Shown here in pieces: positions 1-4,721 of a stretch of DNA of 5,052 bases (positions are counted from its first letter, which is position 1; each line of letters starts with the position of its first letter). The notes beneath the pieces were generated by a model. The model was not told where the DNA came from. It saw nothing but the letters and a program-made list of their open reading frames with translations, and searched no databases. The stretch lies in NCBI GenBank assembly GCA_002792135.1, contig PFNU01000090.1:1-5052 (forward strand), read 5' to 3'. Origin of the DNA: a bacterium (Candidatus Torokbacteria) CG_4_10_14_0_2_um_filter_35_8 (lineage in GTDB: Bacteria; Patescibacteriota; GCA-2792135). The translations under genes and the position numbers were made by a program.

Positions 1-262
1 ATCCAAGAAGAATTAAGAGTAATCCTACAAATGAGTTATTTAAGAAAATACGGAAAAACATTACAAATTGATTTGGTGATGCGACTTTGGAAAGTGTTTC
101 TGAAAGGGATTTTAGAAAGATTAATTTTAAAGAATTGGGTAAAAAGAAACCCAAAACTCCTCCTAATACAAAGATTAATGTAATAATAATTAGGACTAAT
201 TTGTACTTTCTTAGAAGATCAAGAGTATCTTTAAGAGTTTGTTTAAATATAGTAGTCTTCAT
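1..262 (-). CDS. SpoIIM/DUF95-like membrane protein, N-terminal part (3' end outside the window)
   Basis: Reading the minus strand from ATG at 262-260 gives 87 codons without a stop, and the frame leaves the window at base 1, so the C-terminus is missing. The protein starts MKTTIFKQTLKDTLDLLRKY. A first membrane helix lies at about residues 21-41 and contains the glycine-rich stretch FVLGGVLGFFLP. An amphipathic segment follows (about 42-65), then FFRIFLNNSFVGLLLILLG (69-87), which begins a second helix. This order, with an asparagine pair just before a helix, is typical of the SpoIIM/DUF95 family of multi-helix inner-membrane proteins. In sporulating Firmicutes SpoIIM helps peptidoglycan remodelling at the septum; in non-sporulating organisms the role of the family is not settled. 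The start ATG overlaps the TGA of the upstream flavoprotein gene (ATGA), so the two are probably translationally coupled. Assignment is from remembered family pattern only. Confidence 0.8.
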   Translation of the reverse strand, partial: MKTTIFKQTLKDTLDLLRKYKLVLIIITLIFVLGGVLGFFLPNSLKLIFLKSLSETLSKVASPNQFVMFFRIFLNNSFVGLLLILLG

Positions 263-618
263 GCGAGTTTTTTAATTTTATTAATTGTAAAAAGGATAGC
301 GCCTTTTGCAGGAAATCCCTTGTGAATTTTTTGGACCATTTTATGCCATTTATTATTTGTAAAATATTCAGCTTTTCCTTTTAGTTCATAACCTATATTT
401 TCGTTTCTATTCCAAACTACTAAGGCAACATTCTTATTTTTCTGAATATTATCAATTGTCTCAACCATATAATTATCCCCGATAAGGACCTGATTTTTTG
501 AGACAACTTTAACATCTCCAATAGCAATACAGTGAGGATTTTTGTTTTCATCGCAAGTTGCAAATGCTAGGATATTTTCTTCAATTAGCTTTTTTAATTC
601 TTTGGTTATTTTGATCAT
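259..618 (-). CDS. Pyridoxamine 5'-phosphate oxidase family protein (FMN-binding split barrel)
   Basis: A complete 119-residue protein. It has the compact layout of small split-barrel flavoproteins: an N-terminal helix (about 3-15), a first strand pair with FATCDENKNPHCIAIGDVKVV (19-39), the strand-turn-helix VLIGDNYMVETIDNIQKNK (44-62), the strand VALVVW (64-69), and GYELKGKAEYFTN (76-88). Family members bind FMN, haem or F420 as dimers, and most short ones have no known substrate; this one is too short and divergent to be called the vitamin B6 enzyme PdxH. There is no Shine-Dalgarno-like sequence before the ATG at 618. Instead, the ATG overlaps the TGA of the open frame upstream (ATGA), and its own TGA overlaps the next gene's ATG, so translation probably depends on ribosomes arriving from upstream. 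An in-frame TAA at 628-630 rules out a longer N-terminus. The family call is secure; the substrate is unknown. Confidence 0.9.
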   Translation of the reverse strand: MIKITKELKKLIEENILAFATCDENKNPHCIAIGDVKVVSKNQVLIGDNYMVETIDNIQKNKNVALVVWNRNENIGYELKGKAEYFTNNKWHKMVQKIHKGFPAKGAILFTINKIKKLA

Positions 619-779
619 GCTTTTATTTTACTGAAAGGAGCTTTAAACTTTGATTTTTTAAAGTCTTCTGGTAAATCCCATTCTATCAATTCGAATTTAT
701 CATTTAATTGAGAAGGAGCTATCCATTGTAGTCTTATAAACGGTCTTAATTCTAGGAAAGTTTGCTTGCCTAATTCTTT
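615..779 (-). pseudogene. Remnant of an unidentified gene, open frame without a start codon
   Basis: The minus strand holds 54 sense codons followed by TGA at 617-615, closed upstream by TAA at 782-780. The translation begins KELGKQTFLELRPFIRLQWI and includes FELIEWDLPEDFKKSKFKAP; it looks like genuine protein in composition. The frame has no ATG or GTG; the only TTG is at codon 31. The single ATG close by (795-793) lies in another frame and is followed two codons later by TAG. The TGA overlaps the ATG of the flavoprotein gene, the same coupling seen at the next junction, which argues that this was once a working first gene of the operon. A likely explanation is decay of the 5' end by an indel and a nonsense change. 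A sequencing or assembly error and an unusual start codon are alternatives. I do not recognise the family. Confidence 0.5.
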
Positions 780-792
780 TTATTTCCTAAGC

Positions 793-831
793 CATTTTTA
801 TAACTATAGCACTAAACTTTAAAACTTTAAA
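793..831 (-). promoter_or_regulatory. Candidate sigma-70-type promoter for the leftward operon
   Basis: On the minus strand a -10 hexamer TATAGT (808-803) is preceded by TGC, an extended -10 element. A -35-like TTTAAA (831-826) lies 17 bases upstream. Transcription would start near 796, almost on top of the ATG at 795-793. The match is good at -10 and weak at -35. Confidence 0.45.
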
Positions 832-836
832 AATGC

Positions 837-865
837 TTGACTTTTTTGATTAATTTTTCTATGTT
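837..865 (+). promoter_or_regulatory. Sigma-70-type promoter for the 66-residue membrane protein gene
   Basis: TTGACT (837-842, five of six bases of consensus) and TATGTT (860-865, four of six) are separated by exactly 17 bases. Transcription would start near 872, giving a leader of about 45 bases that ends in a strong Shine-Dalgarno site. Its -35 element lies only five bases from the -35 of the candidate leftward promoter, so the two form a back-to-back pair. Confidence 0.6.
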
Positions 866-900
866 CCTGAATGTGAAGGCAAACACCTGAAAGACTGAAA

Positions 901-908
901 GAAGGAGG
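901..908 (+). promoter_or_regulatory. Strong ribosome binding site for the gene at 917
   Basis: GAAGGAGG, followed by T, is an almost complete complement of the 16S rRNA 3' end, and the GGAGG core sits 8 bases before ATG 917. It fixes the start codon of a gene that would otherwise be easy to dismiss because of its size. Confidence 0.85.
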
Positions 909-916
909 TAAGAAAA

Positions 917-1117
917 ATGAGATGGTATTGGTGGCTCCTGGTAGCCGTATCTGTTATTCTGGGCGTCTTCACCTTGATGCCGGCTCCTGCCAGCAAGCCC
1001 TGTCTGATTGGCTACTACGCTTGTTGTAGTTTTGTGCCCATCAGTACAATAATCTGTTGGGCGATGGCAGGTATTTTCTACTGGTTAGGACGTAGGACGT
1101 ACGCCAAAAAGGAGTAA
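917..1117 (+). CDS. Small two-helix membrane protein with a cysteine-rich loop, function unknown
   Basis: A 66-residue protein. It opens with an aromatic N-terminus (MRWYWW) and a hydrophobic helix at about 5-21. A proline/alanine linker (PAPASKP, 22-28) follows, then the segment CLIGYYACCSFVPIST (29-44) with three cysteines, a second hydrophobic helix (about 42-58, including Cys47) and a basic tail (RRTYAKKE). Helix 1 could also be read as an uncleaved signal anchor. The basic C-terminus suggests both ends face the cytoplasm with the cysteine segment near the outer face, but this is inference. The gene has its own promoter, a strong SD and a hairpin terminator within about 60 bases of the stop, so it is a single-gene unit. 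Hand count gives about 49% G+C against about 30% around it, with many CTG, GCC and GGC codons. This points to high expression or a different origin. I cannot assign a family. Confidence 0.8.
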   Translation: MRWYWWLLVAVSVILGVFTLMPAPASKPCLIGYYACCSFVPISTIICWAMAGIFYWLGRRTYAKKE

Positions 1118-1135
1118 GAAAAAGTAGGAGGAGGA

Positions 1136-1180
1136 AAATAGGGGTGTGCGCGATTTTTAGAGCACGCCCTTATTTAATTT
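1136..1180 (+). terminator. Intrinsic terminator after the small membrane protein gene, probably bidirectional
   Basis: Bases 1136-1149 pair with 1162-1175 to make a 14-bp stem that includes two G-U wobbles and a core of GGGTGTGC against GCACGCCC. The loop is 12 bases (1150-1161), and AATTTTT follows. On the minus strand the same hairpin is followed by TTCC after an AT-rich stem base, so it may also stop the leftward Nudix transcript whose gene ends at 1211. Confidence 0.85.
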
Positions 1181-1210
1181 TTCGCACATATTATTATATT
1201 AATATTTCTA

Positions 1211-1765
1211 TTAACCAAATATTTTCTTTCTTAATTCCTTCTTCTCTTTCTTATTCACCAAAGCCTCATACATTTCAAATTTTAAGTCTTTTGATATAGC
1301 GCTCCTTTTTTCTCGACATAGATTCAGGAATGCTTTGAAGCTAACTAGTTTCACTTGTATTTTTTCTCCGCTATCTAATTTTTGCTCTGCAACTTTTTTA
1401 CAGTTTTTTGCAATATAAATATATTCATGAAAATAAGTTTTGCTATCCCCAAAGTATTCATCAAAGAAAATTACTTTTGAAGGTTTGTATCCAGTTTCTT
1501 CTAATAATTCTCGTAAGACTGTAGTTTTTGGATTCTCATTTTTTTCTATTTTTCCTGCAGGCAAAGAGGAAAAAAGAGATCGTCTTGGTTGTTCTTGCTT
1601 AAGAAACATTATTTTCTTTCCAACAGTTGCAATAATATCAACTGTTGGCTTGCGTTCTGCCATTTCGAAAGTCTCAAATGAGCCATCAAACATTTTTTGT
1701 TGCCATTGATATATATTAAAGATTATTCCTTTGAATATTTGTTTTGCATTTTTCGGAATTTTCAT
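1211..1765 (-). CDS. Nudix hydrolase, ADP-ribose pyrophosphatase-like
   Basis: A complete 184-residue protein with a perfect Nudix box GX5EX7REUXEEXGU at residues 71-93: Gly71, Glu77, then RELLEETGY (85-93). The acidic residues of REXXEE bind the catalytic divalent metal. Upstream, WQQKMFDGSFETFEMAERKP (21-40) and the stretch QEQPRR (57-62) before LPAGKIE (68-74) resemble the substrate-binding strands of ADP-ribose/nucleotide-sugar pyrophosphatases. It is therefore likely to split a nucleoside diphosphate linked to another group into nucleoside monophosphate plus phosphate ester, in the cytoplasm. The C-terminal 25 residues are lysine-rich and may be partly disordered. No Shine-Dalgarno site precedes the ATG at 1765; a 5-codon upstream frame ends in an ATGA overlap with it. 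It is transcribed away from the DHH-type gene. Exact substrate cannot be told from the sequence. Confidence 0.92.
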   Translation of the reverse strand: MKIPKNAKQIFKGIIFNIYQWQQKMFDGSFETFEMAERKPTVDIIATVGKKIMFLKQEQPRRSLFSSLPAGKIEKNENPKTTVLRELLEETGYKPSKVIFFDEYFGDSKTYFHEYIYIAKNCKKVAEQKLDSGEKIQVKLVSFKAFLNLCREKRSAISKDLKFEMYEALVNKKEKKELRKKIFG

Positions 1766-1787
1766 TTTGAGTTTTGCATTTTTAATT

Positions 1788-1815
1788 TTGAATTTATTGT
1801 ATTGTACCCTATATT
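1788..1815 (+). promoter_or_regulatory. Candidate promoter for the DHH-type gene
   Basis: TTGAAT (1788-1793) and TATATT (1810-1815) are spaced by 16 bases. Transcription would start near 1822, leaving a leader of about 20 bases with no Shine-Dalgarno site. An alternative is TTGTAT (1797-1802) with TATAAA (1818-1823). It overlaps the candidate leftward promoter and a 12-bp palindrome at 1810-1821. Confidence 0.3.
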
Positions 1816-1829
1816 AATATAAAATTAAA
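1796..1829 (-). promoter_or_regulatory. Candidate promoter for the leftward Nudix gene
   Basis: The minus strand shows TACAAT (1806-1801, five of six for -10) with a weak TTTAAT (1829-1824) 17 bases upstream. A second overlapping TACAAT lies at 1801-1796. The region is very AT-rich, so chance matches are easy. Confidence 0.3.
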
Positions 1830-1841
1830 CTAGTTTTTAAT

Positions 1842-2774
1842 ATGTTAAAAATGACCCCAAGGATTCTCATTACTCCAAAAATTAACCCTGATTTAGATGG
1901 TGTTGCTTGTGTTTATGCTTATAGTTATCTATTAAATAAAAAGAGTAAAAATACTACAGGAGGTATATTTGGTAAACTCCATATTGAAGCACAATATATC
2001 ATTGATCGATTTAAGATTACTGATATTAGTTATTCTCCTGCTGATAATTTTGATAAGTTTATTTTGGTTGATATGAGTGAACTTGCAGGATGTCCAGAAG
2101 TAGTTAGAGCAAAAGATGTAATTGAAGTAATAGACCATAGAGAATTTAACAAAGCATCCAAGAGTTTTCCTAATGCTAAAATTCAGATAGAAAAAGTCGG
2201 AGCAGCTGCAACTTTGATTACTGAAAGATATTATGATGAGAATATAAAAATTGATAGGAATTCTGCGATTTTACTTTATTCTGCAATTTTTTCTAACTCT
2301 TTGAATTTCAAAGCAAAAGTTACTTCAGAGAAGGATAAGAAAATGGTAAAGTGGTTGGAAAAGCAGGCCGAAATTCCAAATGGGCTTATTCATGATATGT
2401 TTTTAGCCAAAACTAAATTTTCTGAAGAAAATCTTTCTGAAGTTTTGAAAGGTGATTCTAAAGAGTATGTATTTGGTAATAAAAAAATCGGAATTACCCA
2501 ATTAGAGATTGCTGAACTTGAAAATTTAGTAAGAAATAATCTTTCTCAAATACTTAAAATTTTAAATGAATTTAAGCAAGAGAAAGATCTTAGTATGGCA
2601 TTCTTGACTTCTTGTGATTTAGAAAAAGATTTTAACTTGTTTGTGACTTCGGATAAGGAAATGCAGGAGTTACTTGAGAAGATTTTTAAGGTTGATTTTA
2701 AGGATAATGTTGCAAGAAGAGATGGTTTGATACTAAGGAAGGAGATTATTCCTCTGGTTATAAGGAATACATAG
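1842..2774 (+). CDS. DHH/DHHA2 family protein related to manganese-dependent inorganic pyrophosphatase, with altered active site
   Basis: A 310-residue cytosolic protein with the length and order of motifs of family II inorganic pyrophosphatases (PpaC). Motif I is KINPDLDG (13-20), motif II LVDMSE (75-80), motif III VIDHRE (96-101), then VGAAATLI (119-126), LLYSAIFSNSLNFKA (144-158), and a C-terminal DHHA2 domain (about 184-310) ending LRKEIIPL (298-305). Family consensus from memory is GHxNPDTD, VDHNE, DHH and SDTLLF. Here the first His is Lys13, the second His of DHH is Arg100 and the Asp of SDT is Asn152, while Asp17, Asp19, Asp77 and His99 remain. Two of the six metal ligands are therefore changed, so classical pyrophosphatase activity is doubtful; another phosphoester substrate or a non-catalytic role is possible. 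The first ATG (1842) is used here; ATG 1851 is an alternative, as neither has an SD. Its stop is 4 bases from that of the converging Qng1 gene. Confidence 0.85.
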   Translation: MLKMTPRILITPKINPDLDGVACVYAYSYLLNKKSKNTTGGIFGKLHIEAQYIIDRFKITDISYSPADNFDKFILVDMSELAGCPEVVRAKDVIEVIDHREFNKASKSFPNAKIQIEKVGAAATLITERYYDENIKIDRNSAILLYSAIFSNSLNFKAKVTSEKDKKMVKWLEKQAEIPNGLIHDMFLAKTKFSEENLSEVLKGDSKEYVFGNKKIGITQLEIAELENLVRNNLSQILKILNEFKQEKDLSMAFLTSCDLEKDFNLFVTSDKEMQELLEKIFKVDFKDNVARRDGLILRKEIIPLVIRNT

Positions 2775-2778
2775 TTTC

Positions 2779-3735
2779 TTAGTAAGCTATAGTAAGAGTT
2801 TTGTGATACGGCTTATCGTCCGGCGATTTCTTTTGTCCCATAAGCCATAAGTAAGAATCAATATCCATGCTAGAAATCTTAGGTATTTTTGTTTTTAGTT
2901 TATTTTTGATTAGTTCGATTGCCCAAATCATATTAGCTCTTATTTCTATTTCCTCTTTACTGTCTTTTGGAATAAGAATTTTATTATCGATTTTTTCTGC
3001 CAAATCTTGTGAGTATCCTAGGATTCCTAGTTTTCGAAGGGTTTGGGGAATTTTATAATCAGCAAATGCTGTTAAGTTTTCTACATTTTTTAGTTTGCCA
3101 TAACTTTTTCCTTTGAATGTTCTATAGATATCTGATATTAAAAGCTGGGCACGTTTATGAAAGCAAACTTTTTTGTTGTCATAGATTGAGTAGTCATTGA
3201 AGGAAGGAAAGTCTGTAGTAATTATTTTTAATAATTTTAAGGCATCGTTTTTACTGCTGTTGATTATATTTTTAAAATCTCCTTTATATTTTTGAGTCAT
3301 GGTCTTCCCTACTTCTCTTAGAATTTCTAAACGTTTTTGAAAAAGAGGGATTTTGATATTCCCTTTTAAGATCTCTTCTAATTCTTTTTTTGTAATATTT
3401 GATAGATAATTAAAATCAAGAATTGGTTTACTATAATCTATTGCTCTTTTTAGAGCGCAAATCATACCCCATACCCCATCATATTCTTTTCCTTGATACT
3501 TAATAGTCCATTTTGGTTCTCCCCAGTAACAGAAGTTAATAGAATTAAAGACAAAAAGAAAATTTAGTTTCTTTTTACTATGTAAGTTTAATAAACGAGT
3601 TGGGGAGCTTTCCATCCAACGTTGCATATCTTCCAGTTTAAAATCTTTGCATAATTCCCTAATTTTTTCTGGGTTTATCTTTACGTATTGAGATTTTTTG
3701 ATAACTGGTTTTATTGTTTTTAATATTTGATTCAT
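2779..3735 (-). CDS. qng1: Queuosine 5'-phosphate N-glycosylase/hydrolase (Qng1, DUF2419 queuosine salvage family)
   Basis: A complete 318-residue protein that matches the human C9orf64/QNG1 family along its whole length. Landmarks are FVFNSINFCYWGEPKW (61-76), YQGKEYDGVWGMICALKRA (80-98), IPLFQKRLEILREVGK (129-144), DFPSFNDYS (175-183), FHKRAQLLISDIY (192-204), TAFADYKIPQ (222-231), EEIEIRANMIWAIELI (261-276), DIDSYLWLMG (291-300) and the C-terminal PYHKTLTIAY. The family releases the base queuine from queuosine 5'-monophosphate. Asp226 in FADY and Lys194 in HKRAQ sit where, as I recall, the key Asp and Lys of the human enzyme are (numbering offset 5). Released queuine could be inserted into tRNA by a tRNA-guanine transglycosylase, which is not in this window. 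The ATG lies 6 bases after the stop of the upstream Nudix gene, with only a weak AAGAG as ribosome site, so the pair is one operon. Confidence 0.95.
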   Translation of the reverse strand: MNQILKTIKPVIKKSQYVKINPEKIRELCKDFKLEDMQRWMESSPTRLLNLHSKKKLNFLFVFNSINFCYWGEPKWTIKYQGKEYDGVWGMICALKRAIDYSKPILDFNYLSNITKKELEEILKGNIKIPLFQKRLEILREVGKTMTQKYKGDFKNIINSSKNDALKLLKIITTDFPSFNDYSIYDNKKVCFHKRAQLLISDIYRTFKGKSYGKLKNVENLTAFADYKIPQTLRKLGILGYSQDLAEKIDNKILIPKDSKEEIEIRANMIWAIELIKNKLKTKIPKISSMDIDSYLWLMGQKKSPDDKPYHKTLTIAY

Positions 3736-3741
3736 TTGCTC

Positions 3742-4227
3742 TTAGATTATTTTTAATTTCTTAAACCAATATTCCCACACGGGCTCTAGTTTTAATTTCT
3801 TGATTTCATCTACAGAATACCAACCTATGAATTTTGTTTCTCTGTAGTTTTCTTTGGTTTTCCCAGAAACTTCGCAATCAAATAGATGCCAGAAGTGGAC
3901 TTTTACTCCTTTGCTACACCAATTCCAGTCCAATTCTTCTTTAAAAACTAATTCATGTTTCTCAATTTTAAGCTTGCTTTCTTCTTCAACTTCTCGCAAG
4001 AGCGCTTGTTTTGGAGTTTCTTCTTTATCAATATGTCCTGCAATTCCCGCAAAGCCAAAAGGAGGTTGTGCTCTATCGATTAATAAATATTTATTACCTC
4101 TTTTAATTAAAGCGCCCACCGAGTAATGCATTAAGTTTCCTTTTTTAGATTTTCCTTGTTTTGGAATGGACATGAGCATTGCTTGAGTTACTATTTCTAA
4201 ATAGCGTGGAATATTTTTTTTGACCAA
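3742..4227 (-). CDS. Nudix hydrolase, upstream partner of qng1
   Basis: A 161-residue protein with a Nudix box at 64-86: Gly64 of GHIDKEE, then REVEEESKL (78-86). The metal-binding REXXEE is complete, but the conserved Gly near the end of the box is Lys85. Strands before it are HYSVGALIKRGNKYLLIDRA (34-53) and PPFGFAGIAGHID (55-67). After it come VHFWHLFDCEV (110-120) and the tryptophan-rich C-terminus EPVWEYWFKKL (148-158). The substrate is unknown; the sequence is not a clear MutT or ADP-ribose type. The start is taken as TTG at 4227 because an in-frame TAA lies four codons further up and no ATG precedes it; there is no SD. ATG 4179 (Met17) or 4173 (Met19) are alternatives that would keep the whole Nudix fold. 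The gene is followed after 6 bases by qng1, which suggests a shared task in nucleotide salvage. Its first codons overlap the promoter of the divergent orphan gene. Confidence 0.88.
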   Translation of the reverse strand: MVKKNIPRYLEIVTQAMLMSIPKQGKSKKGNLMHYSVGALIKRGNKYLLIDRAQPPFGFAGIAGHIDKEETPKQALLREVEEESKLKIEKHELVFKEELDWNWCSKGVKVHFWHLFDCEVSGKTKENYRETKFIGWYSVDEIKKLKLEPVWEYWFKKLKII

Positions 4228-4248
4228 ATCGGCTTTTTATGGTATAGT
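4220..4248 (+). promoter_or_regulatory. Strong sigma-70-type promoter with extended -10 for the orphan gene at 4291
   Basis: TTGACC (4220-4225) and TATAGT (4243-4248) each match five of six consensus bases and are spaced by exactly 17. TGG directly before the -10 (4240-4242) is an extended -10 element. Transcription would start near 4255, giving a leader of about 36 bases. The -35 covers the TTG start region of the divergent Nudix gene. Confidence 0.75.
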
Positions 4249-4274
4249 CTCAAAAGTAATTAAAAAAATCTTTT

Positions 4275-4282
4275 AAAGGAGG
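4275..4282 (+). promoter_or_regulatory. Strong ribosome binding site for the gene at 4291
   Basis: AAAGGAGG places its GGAGG core 8 bases before ATG 4291, the same spacing as at the gene at 917. An ATG at 4284 followed at once by TAA lies between it and the real start, but is too close to the SD to be used well. Confidence 0.85.
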
Positions 4283-4290
4283 AATGTAAG

Positions 4291-4704
4291 ATGGGGAAGA
4301 TATGGACAAGTATGCTGGTTGACCCCGAAGAATTAGAGAAGAAGTTTCCTTTCTTTAACAAGCTATTCCAGGAATTTTATAGGAGGAATTTGCCTCCTAA
4401 AGTACGATTTAGGGTTGCCCTACCCGAGGAAAATCCACAGGAATCTCTTGATTCTATCGTGGTGCAACCCATAGACGTTCCGGCCCTTTTTGATCCTGGA
4501 GGCGATGATGTATATAAGTATCTCGTCATTGGGGGTAAGGTTCTAGATGTAGAGACGCCTCCTCAAATTAATGATACAGTTGGTAACCTCGAAGAAGTTT
4601 ACTTGGTAGTTATTGAAACATCGGTATTAATCGAGGAGGAAAAAAGAGAGACGGGACGACTAGAGATGGTTTGGACTATCATTGGCAATAAAGGCAATAA
4701 ATAA
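4291..4704 (+). CDS. Conserved-looking soluble acidic protein of unknown function
   Basis: A 137-residue protein that I cannot assign to a family. It is acidic and has no membrane helix or signal peptide, so it is probably cytosolic. The first third is a helix-prone segment (DPEELEKKFPFFNKLFQEFY, 11-30). Next comes RNLPPKVRFRVALPEENP (32-49), then strand-rich segments such as SIVVQPIDVPALF (55-67), YKYLVIGGKVLDVE (75-88), EVYLVVIETSVLIEEE (102-117) and a final strand RLEMVWTIIG (123-132). This reads as an alpha-plus-beta domain dominated by beta strands. The gene is transcribed alone from a near-consensus promoter, has a strong SD and ends just before a strong terminator. G+C is about 42% by hand count, above its neighbours, with more CTC, CCC and GTC codons. 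The C-terminus carries a 9-base tandem repeat (GGCAATAAA twice, encoding GNKGNK). Confidence 0.85.
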   Translation: MGKIWTSMLVDPEELEKKFPFFNKLFQEFYRRNLPPKVRFRVALPEENPQESLDSIVVQPIDVPALFDPGGDDVYKYLVIGGKVLDVETPPQINDTVGNLEEVYLVVIETSVLIEEEKRETGRLEMVWTIIGNKGNK

Positions 4705-4721
4705 TTCTCTAAAGTCCTTTG

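Noticed and set aside
1..183. Plus-strand open frame of 60 codons from the window edge, faintly like a sugar-transferase C-terminus
   Set aside because: It is antisense to the SpoIIM-like frame, which has a start codon coupled by ATGA, coherent membrane helices and a recognisable family pattern.
210..240. Hairpin CTTA-G-AAGAT / ATCTT-TAAG followed by T-rich DNA, possible terminator
   Set aside because: It lies inside the SpoIIM-like coding sequence and has a bulge and no clean T-run.
87..275. Plus-strand ATG frame of 62 codons
   Set aside because: No Shine-Dalgarno site, low-complexity translation, and fully overlapped by the minus-strand SpoIIM-like and flavoprotein genes.
1145..1188. Alternative pairing TGTGCG (1145-1150) with CGCACA (1183-1188), as if an antiterminator competed with the terminator
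   Set aside because: Only 6 bp against a 14-bp stem, and it lies after a gene, not in a leader, so a switch is unlikely.
1144..1200. GTG-initiated plus-strand frame after AGGAGGAGG
   Set aside because: The frame runs through the terminator hairpin and then antisense through the Nudix gene; translation is not protein-like.
1440..1709. Plus-strand frame of 89 codons
   Set aside because: Lies entirely antisense to the Nudix gene with a perfect Nudix box; no ribosome site.
1932..2138. Minus-strand frame of 68 codons
   Set aside because: Antisense to the DHH-type gene and rich in Asn, Ile and Phe as expected of a shadow frame.
2867..3058. Plus-strand hydrophobic frame of 63 codons that could suggest a small membrane protein
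   Set aside because: Antisense to the well-supported Qng1 gene; hydrophobicity comes from the complement of Lys/Glu/Asn codons.
3854..4126. Plus-strand frame of 90 codons, serine-rich
   Set aside because: Antisense to the second Nudix gene over its conserved box.
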